Position numbers and translations under genes: made by a program. DNA of 64,000 bases. Source: Delphinus delphis. Taxonomy: Eukaryota; Chordata; Mammalia; Artiodactyla; Delphinidae. Each line of letters begins with the position of its first letter. Within the stretch, counting starts at the first letter, position 1. The notes under the pieces are model-generated. The model had not been told where the DNA came from. It saw only the letters and a program-made list of their open reading frames with translations, and did not search any database. The stretch is from the NCBI RefSeq assembly GCF_949987515.2, contig NC_082697.1, positions 20,591,730-20,655,729 on the forward strand, in the 5' to 3' direction. Below are positions 1 through 12,611 of this stretch, in pieces.

Positions 1-790
1 GCAACCTTAATCTTAAGAGTATAAAGGGGTCCTAAGACCCACAATAGCTGCTGAACTATTGGGACCTAGAAAACCTTAGTTGAAGTTTTCCTCTTGGATG
101 ACTTTTTAAAAAAAATTCACACCTCTTGCTCTCATCGGTTCTTGGGCGACATGAGATCAACAAAATTTCAGTGTGAAGCCAAGTGGGTGCTGTCTTCCTG
201 TAAGCGCAGACCCTATGGGCTCTCAGATGCAGAAGGAAAAGGTCTTGGAACAACTTGAGCCTTTCTAAGCCTGTTTTCCCACCTGTTAAATTTTGTATCC
301 ACCTCCCAGAATTTACAGGATGTTCAAGGAAGAAAGAGCTGATGAAAAAATGTTATACCAAAGAGAAACAGGTTATAGGAAAGAGAAACAGCTTGGAGGA
401 AGAAAAGCAGGGATACGTAAACGCAGCACATCTGGGAACCCATGGGGGCAAGGCTGGTGGAAGATTGCAGGATGCTGGGTACAGGTCTACGTTTATGTGC
501 TGTGGAAATGCTCACTATCATAAAGGGGATCAGCATAGCACTGGGCTTCAGCAAGTGATCGTCAATCTCCTGGGTTCCCTGCTTCACTCTGGAGCTGCTG
601 GTCGCCAGGAGGCTAAAGACCAGAATTCAGCCTTCGGCTGGACCCTCAGGAGCTCAGAATGTTCTTCAGGTCTCTCCCTGAAGAGACTGGAGCATACACA
701 GGAGGAATGGGGAAGGGGTTGGCTTGGCAATATTCAGAGGGCAAAGGCTCCTGGGGTCTGAGCGGACCAGATCTCAAGGATAAACATAAG

Positions 791-1089
791 CCAGGGACTT
801 CCCTGGTGGCACAGTGGTTAAGAATCCACCTGCCAATGCGGGAGACATGGGTTCGAGCCCTGGTCCAGGGAGATCCCACACACCACGGAGCAACTAAGCC
901 CGTGCGCCACAACTACTGAGCCCGCACGCCACAACTACTGAAGCCCTCGCGCCTAGAGCCCGAGCTCCACAACAAGAGAAGCCACTGCAATGAGAAGCCC
1001 GCACACTGCAGCGAAGAGTAGCCCCCGTGCAGCAGTGAAGACCCAACGCAGCCAAAAATAAATAAGTAAATAAATTTATTTTTAAAAAA
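791..1089 (+). mobile_element. CHR-1-like tRNA-derived SINE, long form
   Basis: Starts with the standard head, contains repeated 'gccacaactactgag' modules, and ends in an AAATAA-type tail. A perfect 15-bp target duplication (aaggataaacataag) flanks it at 776-790 and 1090-1104. Confidence 0.93.
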
Positions 1090-1164
1090 AAGGATAAACA
1101 TAAGACAATGGCAAGACTCAGCAGGAAACAAGCAAACTGCCCTTGGTTGCCTTTTGTTTTGTTC

Positions 1165-2000
1165 TGAGTATCTTGCAATGTTTTTTCAATTAGTTAAACT
1201 TTTAATTTTGAGATAACTATAAATTTACATACAGTTGTAACAAATAATGTGGAACGATCCTGTGCAAACTTTACCTAGTTTATCCCAAAGGTAACATCTT
1301 GCAAAACTACAGTACAGTGTCGAAACCAAGAACCTGACATTGATACAACCTATCAATCTATTCAGATGTCCCCAGTTTTATATGTACTCATTTGTATGTA
1401 TGTGTGTTTAGTTTTAAGCAATTTTGTCACAAGTGTAGGTTTGTGTATCCACCACCAGAGTCAAGATACAAACAGTTCCATCACACAAGGATCCCTCATC
1501 CTCCTCTCCCAATGCACTCCTGTCCTTGCCCTTGTCAATCACTAATCTATTCTCCATCTCTTGAATTTTGTCACTTCAAAAATGTTATATAAAAGAATCA
1601 GACAGTGGGTAACCTTTTGGGATTGACTTTTTTCACTCAATATCCCTTGAGATTCATCCAAGTTGTTTTGCATAACAGTAGTTCATTCCTCTTTGGTTGC
1701 TGAGTGGTACCCCCACTTTATGGATGTGTCCCAGTTTGTTTATCCATTCACTCATTGAAGAGCATCAGGGTTGTTTCTAGTTTGGGGCTAATACATTCAT
1801 GTACAGGTTTTTGTGTGAACATAAGTTTTCAGTTCTCTGGAGTAAATACCCAAGAGTACAAGTTTCATAAGAAATTGTCAAACTGTTTTCCAAAGTGGCT
1901 GTACCATTTTTTCATTCCCACCAGCCATGTGTGAGTGATCCAGTTTCTCTGCCAGAATTTGGTGTGCTCACTGTTTTTTAGTCATTTAGGTAGATATTCG
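1165..2000 (-). mobile_element. Old L1 (L1M-type) fragment
   Basis: Matches the well-known L1 text in reverse: 'accaccagagtcaagatac', 'cactcaatatcccttgagattc', 'tttccaaagtggctgtacc'. It is degraded; short open frames inside it are remnants. Confidence 0.8.
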
Positions 2001-2214
2001 TTTTTAAAAGTAAGGAGCTCAGAAGAGTTGAATTCACAACCATGCTGTATCATCATGATGGTCAGAACTCACTGGGAGCTAGTGGACCACATATTTACTT
2101 TCCCCCACTTCTTCAAGGAATCAAACAGTGAAACCTGCCCTGTGATGAGCCCTGGTTCAGAGATGGATTGAGGATCAGCTCTGCCTTCTAGGAAACCCAA
2201 GTCTGCCTGTCTGT

Positions 2215-2335
2215 AAACTAATCTAATCCTTCTGATGACCTAATGAGATAGATACTATTATCATCCCCATTTCACAGATAAGAAAACTGAGGCACAGAGA
2301 GATTAAGTAAACTACCCTACATCACACAGCTAGAA
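2215..2335 (-). repeat. MIR fragment
   Basis: Reverse-complement MIR core: 'ccatttcacagataagaaaactgaggc' followed by 'cacacagctag'. Confidence 0.8.
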
Positions 2336-4740
2336 AATGGAAGACCTTTTCTGCCTAAGGTTATCAGAAAAGGCTCTCCAGAGTAGAAGGCAACTGAGTT
2401 GAATCTCCAAGGATGAGTAGTCCGCCAGGTGAAGAGGGAAGACATGGGAGCTTGGCAATGTACAAAGGCATGGAGAGGTGCTGGACACCATGGAGGAAAT
2501 TCTGGGAACCAACACGCACAAACATGGCTGGAAGTGGATGGGTCTGCCCAGCCCAATGGGAACAGAAGTCTTGTGGGAAGCAGTGAGCAACCTGTGGTAC
2601 AAGGCCAGACAACCAGAAAGTCCCCTGTGGTCCACATCATGTTTGTGTGTTTGCTTGATTGGTTTTTGGCCCACACCATGATTTACAGTATTGTCATTCA
2701 TTGCTAACTTTTAAAACTTGAAGATTTTATATCCAAAATCAGATTTTCTTAGAACATCTCAGTACCTGGCCACACTGGGCTCACGTGGCAATTATCAGCA
2801 GGTCTGGAGTAGGACTGTCCCCTTTCGATGGGGCCCATCTAATTTCCCATAGTCCCCACTACCCCCCCATTACTCCCACCTGACCTCCTTCACTAATTGG
2901 CATCCCTTGCTAGCTCCTATGGTCATTTCAGTTTGCAAGCCCTGCCTTAGGCGGAATGAGACAGCGGTCTCCAAATATCCACAAGTCCAATCTGCACAAG
3001 AAGATAGTCTGTGAGTCTCCCGGATGCAGAACAGGACCAAGGCATAGAAGAACAGTGGTGTGCACCAAAACCAAAACAGGCACCTGGCCTCCAGAGCTGT
3101 CCAACAAGCAACTGAACAAGGGCTTGTGGTCCAGTGGCTGTCTCTGGAGGTGGCAAATTCTCCGTCACTCACCGGAGAATACAACTTCTACTGATGACAG
3201 ATCAGCCTAAGTGTTCTGTACAATTTCTTTCAGCCCTAAGATTCTGCACACAGATGGTTACTCATTTCTTCATTATTAAGTATTCACTGATCACCTACTA
3301 AGTGGTAGGTACCAAAAACATGCTAAGACTGAAGATAAGAATAATCATATCAATCGCCCTGTTAAAGCCCTTAATCCTTTTCCAAGAACTTCCTCAGCTA
3401 TCATCCCAGCCAGGTGTTTCCCTAAGCGTAGAAAGAGAACCCATACCGAGGGAATTTTCAAAAGTTCAGGACAAGACTTAATATGACATGGAATCAGAGA
3501 CACCAAGTTACCTCCTTTTCATTTCTTTTTCTGTCTATCAGATTGTCTCCAGAAGAAAATGCTAATAGTTCCTGGCTAATAGACATCTTTATAACCATGT
3601 TTATAATCGTGTCAATTTCCCTCCTAAACAAAGAGAAAGCAGGCCTCAGGCTAATAGCCTTGGGCAAGAAATCGTATGTAAGACAGAATGTAATAACAAT
3701 GACTTTTTTTTCCCTGTGGATTTGGTTTCACAGTTAGTGTTTATTTATGGTAGTGAAATAAAATTTCCTTTTTAAATAAATCTACTTCAGTGGAAATCTT
3801 ACAAGGTGGTAGCAAAGAAAAATTAAATATTGATGGTATTTCGTGCTGGCAAAAATTGTGATTGACATTTGGGAAACCGTCCTGGTCACTGATCCTCAGT
3901 GACAACAATCTTATAAAAGAAGCACTCATAGGAGCTCATTACTTCATCTGTAAACTATTTATTGGGCGTCTATCACATGGCCAGGACTGCACTGAGAGCT
4001 AGGTATACAGCAGGGTAAAGACAGGTACAGTCTCTACCCATTGGATGGATCACAAAACAGAGGCACAAGGGAGTGGAGGACATACTCACGGGATACAGAG
4101 ACTGAGCAGTAGCTTGAACCCTGGGCCTGACTCCCAGTATAGCGCTCCCTCCTTGGGCCTCAGGGTGGTGGGCCCCATGCAGACGGAAGGCACTCACTGC
4201 TGTGCCTTCCCTGGCTTGGACAGTTTGCCTGGGTAAAGGAATTAAGGGCAGTTGCCCAGCCCCCTGGAGAAAGGTGAGAACAATGCCTCCCAGGGGCCAG
4301 AAAAGGGGGCCAGAGCACATTTTCTCTGACTTTGCTCTCTCTGCCAGCTCCCACCCCGCTCGCCCCTCTGGGTTCCCTGGAGCTGGGGCTCCAGGACAGC
4401 TCCCTCTTGACTGTTGGTTTTCAGGTGACCTAGTTTCCCCCAATAGACCCACACACCTCCTCCCACCCCCGGCCAAGAAAACCCTGCTTGGTCTAATTAC
4501 AGAATTGCCATCGGTGCTGGTAACACAGCAGCTGGGCAGCCCCCAAGACAGGGCACTGGCCTGGGTGCTGGGGCAGCTCACAGAAGTCCTGGCTCCTACG
4601 AGCTGTGGACTGGCTCCCTCGTGAGACCCCTGTCCGTAGTTCCAGAGGTAGCCCTGGTTGGTGATGGGGACACAGCCCAAACTGCCAGGACCCAGGAGAG
4701 CAATGGCATTATCAGCTTTTTTTTTCTCTCTCTCTCTTTT
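2336..4740. other. Mostly unassigned sequence
   Basis: The part near 2390-2620 resembles worn L2-type text (aaggcatggagaggtg). Parts near 3255-3330 and 3935-4050 resemble an old mammal-wide repeat ('cacctactaagtggtaggtacc', 'tttattgggcgtctatcacatgg'). The rest, including the GC-richer 4200-4620, is unrecognised and shows no coding signature. Confidence 0.4.
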
Positions 4741-4751
4741 AAGGGTAGGGG

Positions 4752-4889
4752 AGTTTTTATTTATGTATTATTTATTGGCCGCTGCGCGTGGCATGCGAGA
4801 TGTTAGTTCCCCCACCAGGGATTGAACCCATGCCCCCTGCAGCGGAAGCGTGCTGCAGCCTTAAGCACAGGACCGCCAGAGAATTCCAG
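4752..4889 (-). mobile_element. CHR-type SINE, short form, diverged
   Basis: Reverse orientation: 'tttatttatgtattatttattggcc', then 'ccaccagggattgaaccc' (B-box complement) and 'ggaccgccagagaattcc' (head complement). More mutated than most copies here. Confidence 0.85.
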
Positions 4890-5599
4890 GCATCATGAAC
4901 TCTTAAAGGAGATCCCCAAGGAGGGCCTCACTGGAGGAAAACCAGCTCTACGGAGACATACTGAGCCCAGTGTGTTGTGGGAGCATCCGGATGGACCATC
5001 TTGAAGAGAACTGGGCGTGATGTGGGGACGCGAGATAATGGAATGGCTGGGCTAGAGACGCGGGTGGGGGAGGGGTCCGCAGAGGCCAGGTTGGGGTGAG
5101 GTTATCCAGGAAGTGTGTGCGCTCTTAAAATAGGAATCAGAAGCAAGGGGAAAACAAAATACGGTACTCGATAATTTTTCCAACCAGTGGCTGTGTCAGG
5201 TCTGGGTGGATGAACCAAAGTAGCCCGATTCTGGGCAGCCCCAAGTCTGAGGCCAACGCCCTTGACCCTCAGTGAGGCAGGAACAGGCAGTTGAGGTAAG
5301 CCTTGATTCATCCTCTGACTGCTGTTTGACAAAGCTGAACTGGATTCCTGTTGGTGTATCCACTAACCCTCGCTGCCGCAGAAAAGGAAAAACAAGCAGT
5401 GTAGGGAAGCAGGGGCTGCGCTTGGGGACGAGGTGGAGGCGGGCTGGACAGGGTGCACTATAGAATCCCTCCCCTCCCCCAAAATGAAAAGAAGGCTATT
5501 ATATAAGAGTGTTGTTTGGGGTATGATATGTCTCTGAGGAAACGAGAAGAAGAAAGGCATGGGTCCATTGAAATACACAGCTTGGTGATGGTCTGTGTA

Positions 5600-5915
5600 G
5601 GTCCCTCAGTATCACTCCGTGCTGATTGGCCAGAGTCCACGAGCAACGGCCTAAGCCCAGCCAGAGTGATTGGTTGGGGGGAGGCACATGACCTAAGCTG
5701 GACCAATCAGAAGCTGTCTCTTCCCACTGCCCATTAATCGGAAGCATGAACCCTAGTTGCGGCTGGAAGCCGGCCTTTGGATAACGCCAAGACTCGGGAG
5801 TCAGAGGAGGGAAACAGGGTCCTTTAATTTAGGGACCTCTGGACTTTATCTCCTTTATTATTTAAGCCAGTTGAATTGATTTTGTTACTTGTAGCCAAAA
5901 GTACCCTAACAGACA
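5600..5915 (+). mobile_element. MLT1-like MaLR LTR fragment
   Basis: Contains 'cagccagagtgattggtt', 'gctggaccaatcagaagc' and the characteristic end 'gttacttgtagccaaaagtaccctaacagac' split by point changes. Boundaries are approximate. Confidence 0.6.
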
Positions 5916-7219
5916 TTTATGCTACTTTTAGGGATGCAGGAATGGGCGCCCCAGAAGGAGGCGTTGCCTGAATCAGAATGAGTGGTCTCTTGCTGGGGCA
6001 TATCACCAGATACCTCCACTTCCCCTAGAATGGCCATCTTATGGCCCTCCAGGCCCAAGCTGAGGGCCAGCCTTGAAGAAGGGTGGGAAGGCCAAAGCCA
6101 GGTTTCCACGGCAGCCCCGCCCCCTGAGATGGGGGGAAGGGGACCCAGGCCTTGCGACGCCTCCATCCCAGAGGAGCGGCTGGTTGACACATCTTTGGAC
6201 TCGAGCCCAGTGCCTTGAGAAAAACAACACGAAGGAAGGTGAATTCAAATTGAAGAGACTTTAAAACATGAGTCAGACAGTGCCTCAAAGTTCACACTGC
6301 TAACAGAAAACGTTAAGAGTTTTTTTCTCGTTCTTCAGCTATTCTTCTCCACCGAACCTTGGCAGCACCCTGGAGGAAGGCCGTGAGTGCTTGCGCCTCG
6401 TGCTTCCTGTACCATTGAGCACGAGGGAAAAAGCAAAACAAAACGCTGCACCGGCTTTCCCTGCTCCGAGCTCACTTGGGACCCACTTTCTCTCCTAAAG
6501 GATGCACACCTCTGCCCTCCCTCAGCACGTTCCTTTGAAAAACAGCGTCATTTCCCCTTTCCTGCTCACTCCCCACCCCCCAGTATAAAGATGCTTTACT
6601 CATGAACAAAGAGACTTCTGGGGCCCTTGGTGCTCCAAAATCTGAATTAGAAATTAGCCTTGTCCCCCCCCACCAACTCCATTCTCATGGGATTTTGTAG
6701 ACTTTCTGTTCTACCCCTGCTGTGATGAACCTTCTAGATTTCGTGCACAGTCATCCTAGACAGACATCCTGGTTTTAAATCTGTTGTGGGACTCGGGTCC
6801 CTGAGGGTCTGCTCCTTAGCTCTGCCTCTCCCAGCTGTGCTCCTTCATCCAGACCTCTGAGTGGTGGCCCTGGGCTTGGCCTTGATTTGTCACTGTTCTC
6901 TGAAGCCCACTTACTATAACCCAATTTGGCAAGACCTTGGGGGGTGGGGGGCAGGGATGGAGGAGAGGGGAGGGTGGCAGGACTCGAAAACCACAAGTTA
7001 AACAAGAACAGAGTGATCGATCAAGCAACTAAAGCACCTTGAGTTCTCTCAGGAAAAGAATCATGTCCAGCATTGAGGTAATAGCCCAGCTGACCTCTGT
7101 CTGAACTGGCTGGGCCATTTTGGTAAAATAGGACCAGGCCTTAATGAAAGCCATGAATGAAAGGATTAGCTTTGTTCTCTAGAGGACAGAGTTGGGATCA
7201 TAAACAGGCAAAATGAAGA
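5916..7219. other. Unassigned sequence
   Basis: Nothing recognised. It is moderately GC-rich with several overlapping short frames on both strands and no exon-like splice context. Confidence 0.4.
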
Positions 7220-7235
7220 AGTAGGATCAGCCTGG

Positions 7236-7354
7236 CACTTTCCTGGCGGAAAGTGGTTAAGACTCCATGCTTCCACTGCACAGGGCGTGGGTTCGATCCG
7301 TGGTCAGGGAACTAAAGATCCTGCGTGCTGCGTGGTGCAGGGGAAAAAAAAAAA
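7236..7354 (+). mobile_element. CHR-type SINE, short form
   Basis: Head 'ctttcctggcggaaagtggttaagac', B-box 'gggttcgatccgtggtcaggg', poly(A) tail. Imperfect duplication flanks it (agtaggatcagcctgg at 7220-7235, agcaggaccagcctgg at 7355-7370). Confidence 0.9.
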
Positions 7355-7370
7355 AGCAGGACCAGCCTGG

Positions 7371-9185
7371 AATGAGGAAGAACTGTCTAACACTGGTGAT
7401 TCAAAGCCCAGCCATGGTGTGATGCTGAGGTCCCCACCACCAGGAACTCCATGGTCACTCTTGAGGCTGCAGAGAGAGAAGGTCCATATTGGGTTGGAGG
7501 TGGGACTGGCTCAGTGAACCCCAATCCCAACCTGGCAGACAGATCATCTGTATTAGCAGTAAGACTCTATCGTGTATATTTGCAGCCCAGCACTTGGTAA
7601 CCACCAGGCTAGACAGTGTGGAAGAACCATTGCAAGTAGATATTGACTGACGATGTTTTAGATTCATTTCTACTTGTGAAGGTGAGGCAGCTGTCTCAGA
7701 CTCAGCTCTGAGAAAACTTCAAAGGAAGCCACAGCTCGAAGGGGTGAAGGAAAACCCGTGAACACAACCATCTTCCATGCTGAGCTTCTCTCCATGAAAC
7801 TGAACCCACAGAGAGGCCCACCTACTTCTGGGTAAGAATGCCACTGTGGAGGAGGCTGCAGGGGACAGAACAAAGGTGCCAAGGATGGGGCACATGCAAA
7901 GATGACATGATGTCTACGAACACATTAGTCAGTCACAGTCACAGTGCTAAACCAGTCAGTCTTCTGAAGAAGCTTATGTAATAGCTAAGCACGGGGAAAC
8001 GGGAGTCAAATTACACATACTGCTTCTCCAGGCTTGGGGGTGTGTGGTCCACCCCCTCTCTTGCAGAGAGATAAAAACTCCCTTTGCAGCTAGAGGGATC
8101 ATTTTCCAAAGGAGGCCACGTGTGGCCACAGAATGCCCTCCTGGTTTACACATGGATTAAATAGGGGATGGCTATTCACACTAAGGCTGGAGTGGCCTCT
8201 GCCACCTCTGCCTCCCTCTCTCAGCATGACCTCCTTGGACGAGCTCTCCTCTGTTGTGCCAACTCCTAGGTTGGTGGTGGCTTCCTGGAGCACTTTGAGG
8301 ACAGAGGTTATGAGGCCACATGTGATAACAGGAGGAATGAGGGCTGTGATTGATTAGTAATGTCTGCCACAGATAAAGGAGTGGGAATTGGCTGCACGCA
8401 TACTGAGCATGCAACTCTGTTCTCCGTCACGCTTGCCTACTTGGATTTCAATACTTGCCTTTGCCCCATTGTTCAAAATCCTCTAGTCTCAAACACAGAC
8501 ATCTGGAAAGTTATCAGATTGAGTGGAAGAGTCCCTCAATATCAATATATCATTCAACCAAGAACAAAAGTCACTGTGGCCTCAGTGGTAGACAGGAATC
8601 AAGAATATCTTAGGTTCTAGGAAGAATTTCTCCAATAACTTGCACTAGGGGGTAGAATGAAGAACTGTCCTCCATGACTCCATCCCCTTAAATTGACCGG
8701 ATCCTGGTTCTAGGAAGCAGTATGCTGAGCCAACATCAAGCAAAGGTTGGCAGCCCCTGTGGAATTGCCACCCCTCCCTGGAAAGTAGGGAGGTAAGTGT
8801 CCTGCTGGTAACTGGATGGGGTTAAAGAGGGAGGGGCAGGAATCACTATCAGCCAGGGATCACTCTCTCATCCATCCTAGGCATCCTGGGTTTCACAGCA
8901 TTACCAACATAAAGGAGGAAGGGGACTGTGGTCTGCGGAAGCCCCTCTCTCCACTTCAGAAACCTCAAAGATATCCCTGGCAAGCTATCTCCTTCCCTTG
9001 AGCCAGGGGTGTTCTTAGCCAAGCAGGAAGTAGCTGGGATGGGAATTTTAAAAAGCTTTTCATGTATTTTGTTCATGGAGGTTTGGAGAATAATTCCAAG
9101 GAAACGAGAACAATAAAAAACAGAGCGTTGGACTCAAAGGAGAAAGTCCTACCCTGGAGGAAGAAAGAATGAGGAGACAAAGGGC
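7371..9185. other. Unassigned sequence
   Basis: No gene or clear repeat recognised. The stretch near 8640-8720 looks like worn LTR- or DNA-transposon-type text but I cannot name it. Confidence 0.35.
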
Positions 9186-9189
9186 TAGA

Positions 9190-9275
9190 GCAATGCAGAC
9201 AATGGGTACCAATTAACTGCACAGCCAGTAAGTGGTGGAGCTGGGATCCGAACCCATGTCTGTCTAATTCCATTG
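9190..9275 (-). repeat. MIR fragment
   Basis: Contains 'cacagccagtaagtggtggagctgggatccgaaccca' in pieces, the reverse MIR tRNA-related part. Confidence 0.7.
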
Positions 9276-9507
9276 TCTCTGTATATTAAAGGAGAAGGAA
9301 CCAGGAAAAAACTCTAAAAGAACCACAAGTGCTTTAAAAGATCTTCCTCATGAAACACAAGATTTCAGAAAATCCAAGGTATTAATCATCAAGGAGATAA
9401 GAGGACATTGCGACTAACAAACCAGACAGATCAATTGGTAATAAAGCAAATACTTGCTGAAATCAGTATAGAGTAAAAACATATGCTTAATGAAACTAAA
9501 CATAAGT

Positions 9508-9675
9508 GGGACTTCCCTGGCAGTCCAGTGGTTAAGACTCCTCGTTTCTAATGCAGGAGGCGTGGGTTCGATCCCTGGTCAGGGAACTAAGCTCCCACAT
9601 GCTGCATAGTGTGGGCCAAAAAAAAAAAAAAAAAAAAAGTAAAATAAGACCGATCCACTTAAAAAAAAGAAAAGC
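9508..9675 (+). mobile_element. CHR-type SINE with extra 3' sequence inside its duplication
   Basis: The short-form SINE body ends in A20 near 9638. The matching downstream duplication appears only at 9676-9691 (aaaactaaaacataag), against 9493-9506 upstream (aaactaaacataag). About 37 non-SINE bases therefore lie inside the inserted unit. Confidence 0.8.
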
Positions 9676-9769
9676 AAAACTAAAACATAAGCATCTCAGA
9701 ACCTATAAAATATGTAGATGAAATGAACCCAGAGATAAAGAATGCAGGGTAAAAATGGCAGCTTCTGTG

Positions 9770-9905
9770 CACAGCACATCTTCCATGGGTCCAATTCTTT
9801 ACATGTAACATCTCTTGGAATCATTGTGCCAACTCTGCGGTAGGTGTTGTTCCCATTTCAAAGAGGAGAAAACTGAGACTCAGAGAGGTTAAGGAACCCA
9901 TAAGT
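9770..9905 (-). repeat. MIR fragment
   Basis: Reverse MIR: 'ttcccatttcaaagaggagaaaactgagactcagagaggttaagg' is the conserved core, here read across a few changes. Confidence 0.8.
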
Positions 9906-9969
9906 AGGGCTATTCCAGTTGTCTATAGCTGGCATCTTTTCTGATTGCTCAGTCATATGCCATGATGGT

Positions 9970-10020
9970 TATTTTTTATTAAGTATTTTTATTAAGTATT
10001 TTATTAAGTATTTTTTATTA
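9970..10020. repeat. AT-rich tandem repeat (unit attaagtattttt)
   Basis: About four copies of a 12-14-bp unit with one-base length changes. Confidence 0.85.
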
Positions 10021-11133
10021 TCTCCCCTGCTTGAAAATAGAGAAAATGTCAGACAGGAAAGATGGGCCACAAAAGCACGACTAGAAGCAAGAAGGGAACC
10101 CTTTGCAGGAAAATAAATGAAATCTATGCAGAGTGAGGATAACTGATTACAGTCATAACTTCCCTTACTATTGGAGCTGTCATCACCTTTGGAGGCTTAG
10201 GCAGGAAATATAAGTATCTCATCCTAAATTTCATAAAACTCTGCCTTCCAAACCCTATGAGCTCAGCCCCCTATGACTACTGTTCGCTTTCTTGGTGAGC
10301 ACTTTCTCATTTTCACTTTACCCAACAGCTCCCAAACCAGATTCATAACAGCAACTGTCTTCTCTCCTCTACTCTCTGGGAGATGAAGCTGTCAGTAGAA
10401 TAAATCAGGAAGTTTCCAGACCCTCTGCATTTGGGTAAATGAAGTTTCCATCCAATACACAGGCTTTGAAGTCTCTCTGTATGGGATCTGTGACCTTCCA
10501 GGTCACCATGCAGAGAGAGGCAGGCTGTAGTAACCTGCCTTTACATTGCTTTCGTTCCTCCCCTCTTTGATCTCCAGCCAAAGTCCCTTCACTTTGATTC
10601 CCTCCTCTTGGCTCCTCTTGGGTGTACAGAACTCCAAGCATACCTCTGCTTCCCCTATGACCCCTTATTCCATTGAAAATTCTCCATAAGCCATAGATTC
10701 AATCCCATGAAAGTGATGTTACCGTCACAATTGAACTTATCTCCTCGTGTTGAAATCTCAGGTTCACTTTGTTAGAGACTTTGGTCTACACTCAGAGCCC
10801 TAATATAATTTCAATCCTCTCACTCATCATTTTCTCCAGCAAATTGCTAAACACTCTTCCTATTTTGTGCCTGATGTCAACGACAAGTAACTAATTTCAG
10901 AATTTTCTTCGGGCAGTTTTCTCCTCTAATTCACTTCCACTTTTAATTTAAAGCTGCATTCATTTAACCAATCAACAAATATTTATTACCATCTAGTATG
11001 TGCTACGCCATAAAGCATGGGGGTCCTAAGGGTCCCTTAATGAACAAAACTATTGATCAGAGAAGTTCTGCTCTGGGAACGGCAGAGTAGCTCTTATTGG
11101 ACACACCCCCTCACATATAACTACTGTGAACTC
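10021..11133. other. Unassigned sequence
   Basis: Mostly unrecognised. Around 10960-11045 there is worn mammal-wide repeat text ('atcaacaaatatttattacc', 'tagtatgtgctacgcc'). Confidence 0.35.
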
Positions 11134-11182
11134 TACACACACCACACACACACACACACATACACACACACACACACACACA
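11134..11182 (+). repeat. (CA)n microsatellite
   Basis: Nearly pure CA dinucleotides with a few interruptions; likely polymorphic in length. Confidence 0.95.
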
Positions 11183-11743
11183 ACCTATTGGAAGGCACTA
11201 AATTTGTTCAACCACAAGCAGACAGAAACCGGAGGGGAGCCAACACATGAAAGAAAGAAATTTGCACTAGGTGAATTCCATGTTTTTGTAGCTTTTTATC
11301 CGAGGGCAGGCCCCAGTCAGTGTTGTACCTGTTGGCTACAACCTGGATGAGAACCTTTGCTCTTACCGTTTGAGGAATTAAAGGACAGAGTTCAGGTAAC
11401 TACAGTTGGGAAGTGAGGAGAAAGCATCCCAGAAAAGAGTCGCAGATGGTAGCCCCAAATGCTGAGTATAGATTCTGTCCAAATCTCTCTGAATGCTGCA
11501 TGTGCAGGGCAGGTTCCAAGCAGCCCAACTAAGGCTAAAAGAACTGAAGAAAGATTTCAGCTGCTGCCTACCCAGGGGGAAACTGAATTTAGAGTTTGTT
11601 TGGTCAAGTTAACTGATTTTTTTAAAAGTCATTACTGTTCTGAGGAACATATAGAACCAAGAGTCTCTTCAAGTCTCATTCATGATGTTCAAGATGTAAC
11701 CTAAAATTATTAGAAAAAAAAAATCTTTAAAGCAAACAGGAAA

Positions 11744-11872
11744 GGGACTTCCCTGGAGGTCCAGTGGTTAAGACGCCATGCTTCCACTGTATGGGGTGTG
11801 GGTTCAATCCCTGGTCGGGGAACTAAGCTCCACATGCCTCAGCGTGGCCAAAAAAACCCAAACAAAAACAAA
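11744..11872 (+). mobile_element. CHR-type SINE, short form
   Basis: 'gggacttccctggaggtccagtgg' head, 'gggttcaatccctggtcggg' B-box, A-rich tail with C interruptions. Imperfect duplication aaacaggaaa (11734-11743) / aaacagaaaa (11873-11882). Confidence 0.9.
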
Positions 11873-12138
11873 AAACAGAAAATATGACTCAAACTCAAGA
11901 GGAAAGGCACAATAGAGATCTATCCACAAAATGACCCCTTATTTCCTTTAAGGGTATAAAGGAAAATATGCTTGTAATAAACGAATAAATAGGAAATACC
12001 AGCCACAACACAGAAACCACAGAGAAGTAAAACTATTCATCAGATTAGCTAAATCCACACCAACACCTTTCTCTGCATCCATGTGAGTTGTGCTTTTCAC
12101 TAGAGCCAGTTACATAGTTCTAATATTGACTTCAATGA

Positions 12139-12160
12139 CTGTTTTTTTTTTTTTTTTTTT
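12139..12160. repeat. Poly(T) tract
   Basis: A T run of about 20 bases, followed by 'ggagcaccttccaagtgccaggtcttgggc', possibly a worn retroelement junction. Confidence 0.8.
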
Positions 12161-12611
12161 GGAGCACCTTCCAAGTGCCAGGTCTTGGGCAAGCTGGGAG
12201 CAAAAGTACAACATAAAATATTAAATCCTGATCTCAAAGACCAGATATTTTCATCTGATGACATCTGTATAGACAACTTGTCACTTCTCATGTCCTCCTT
12301 TCTATTTCAGGTCTTAAATTGGAAGAAGAGATTGAAGTCCTGTCATGGGCTCTTCCCAGCTTCCAGATCACTCCTGATGGAACCATTTGCCCACATAAAG
12401 CACACATGAATGAGGCACAGGCTGTCAGGTTTAATACACCTCTACATTCTCCTTCCACAGCAAAAGCATCCTCCCCTGCTGATTAGACAGATCAGATCTA
12501 TAAAAAACTCTGGGTACAGACGTCAAAGAGAGTCAATGGGGAGGCACCTGCCATTATAACACCTCTTTATACCGTTCCATTAATGCGTGTTTTGCTTTTT
12601 CAAAACCTGTC

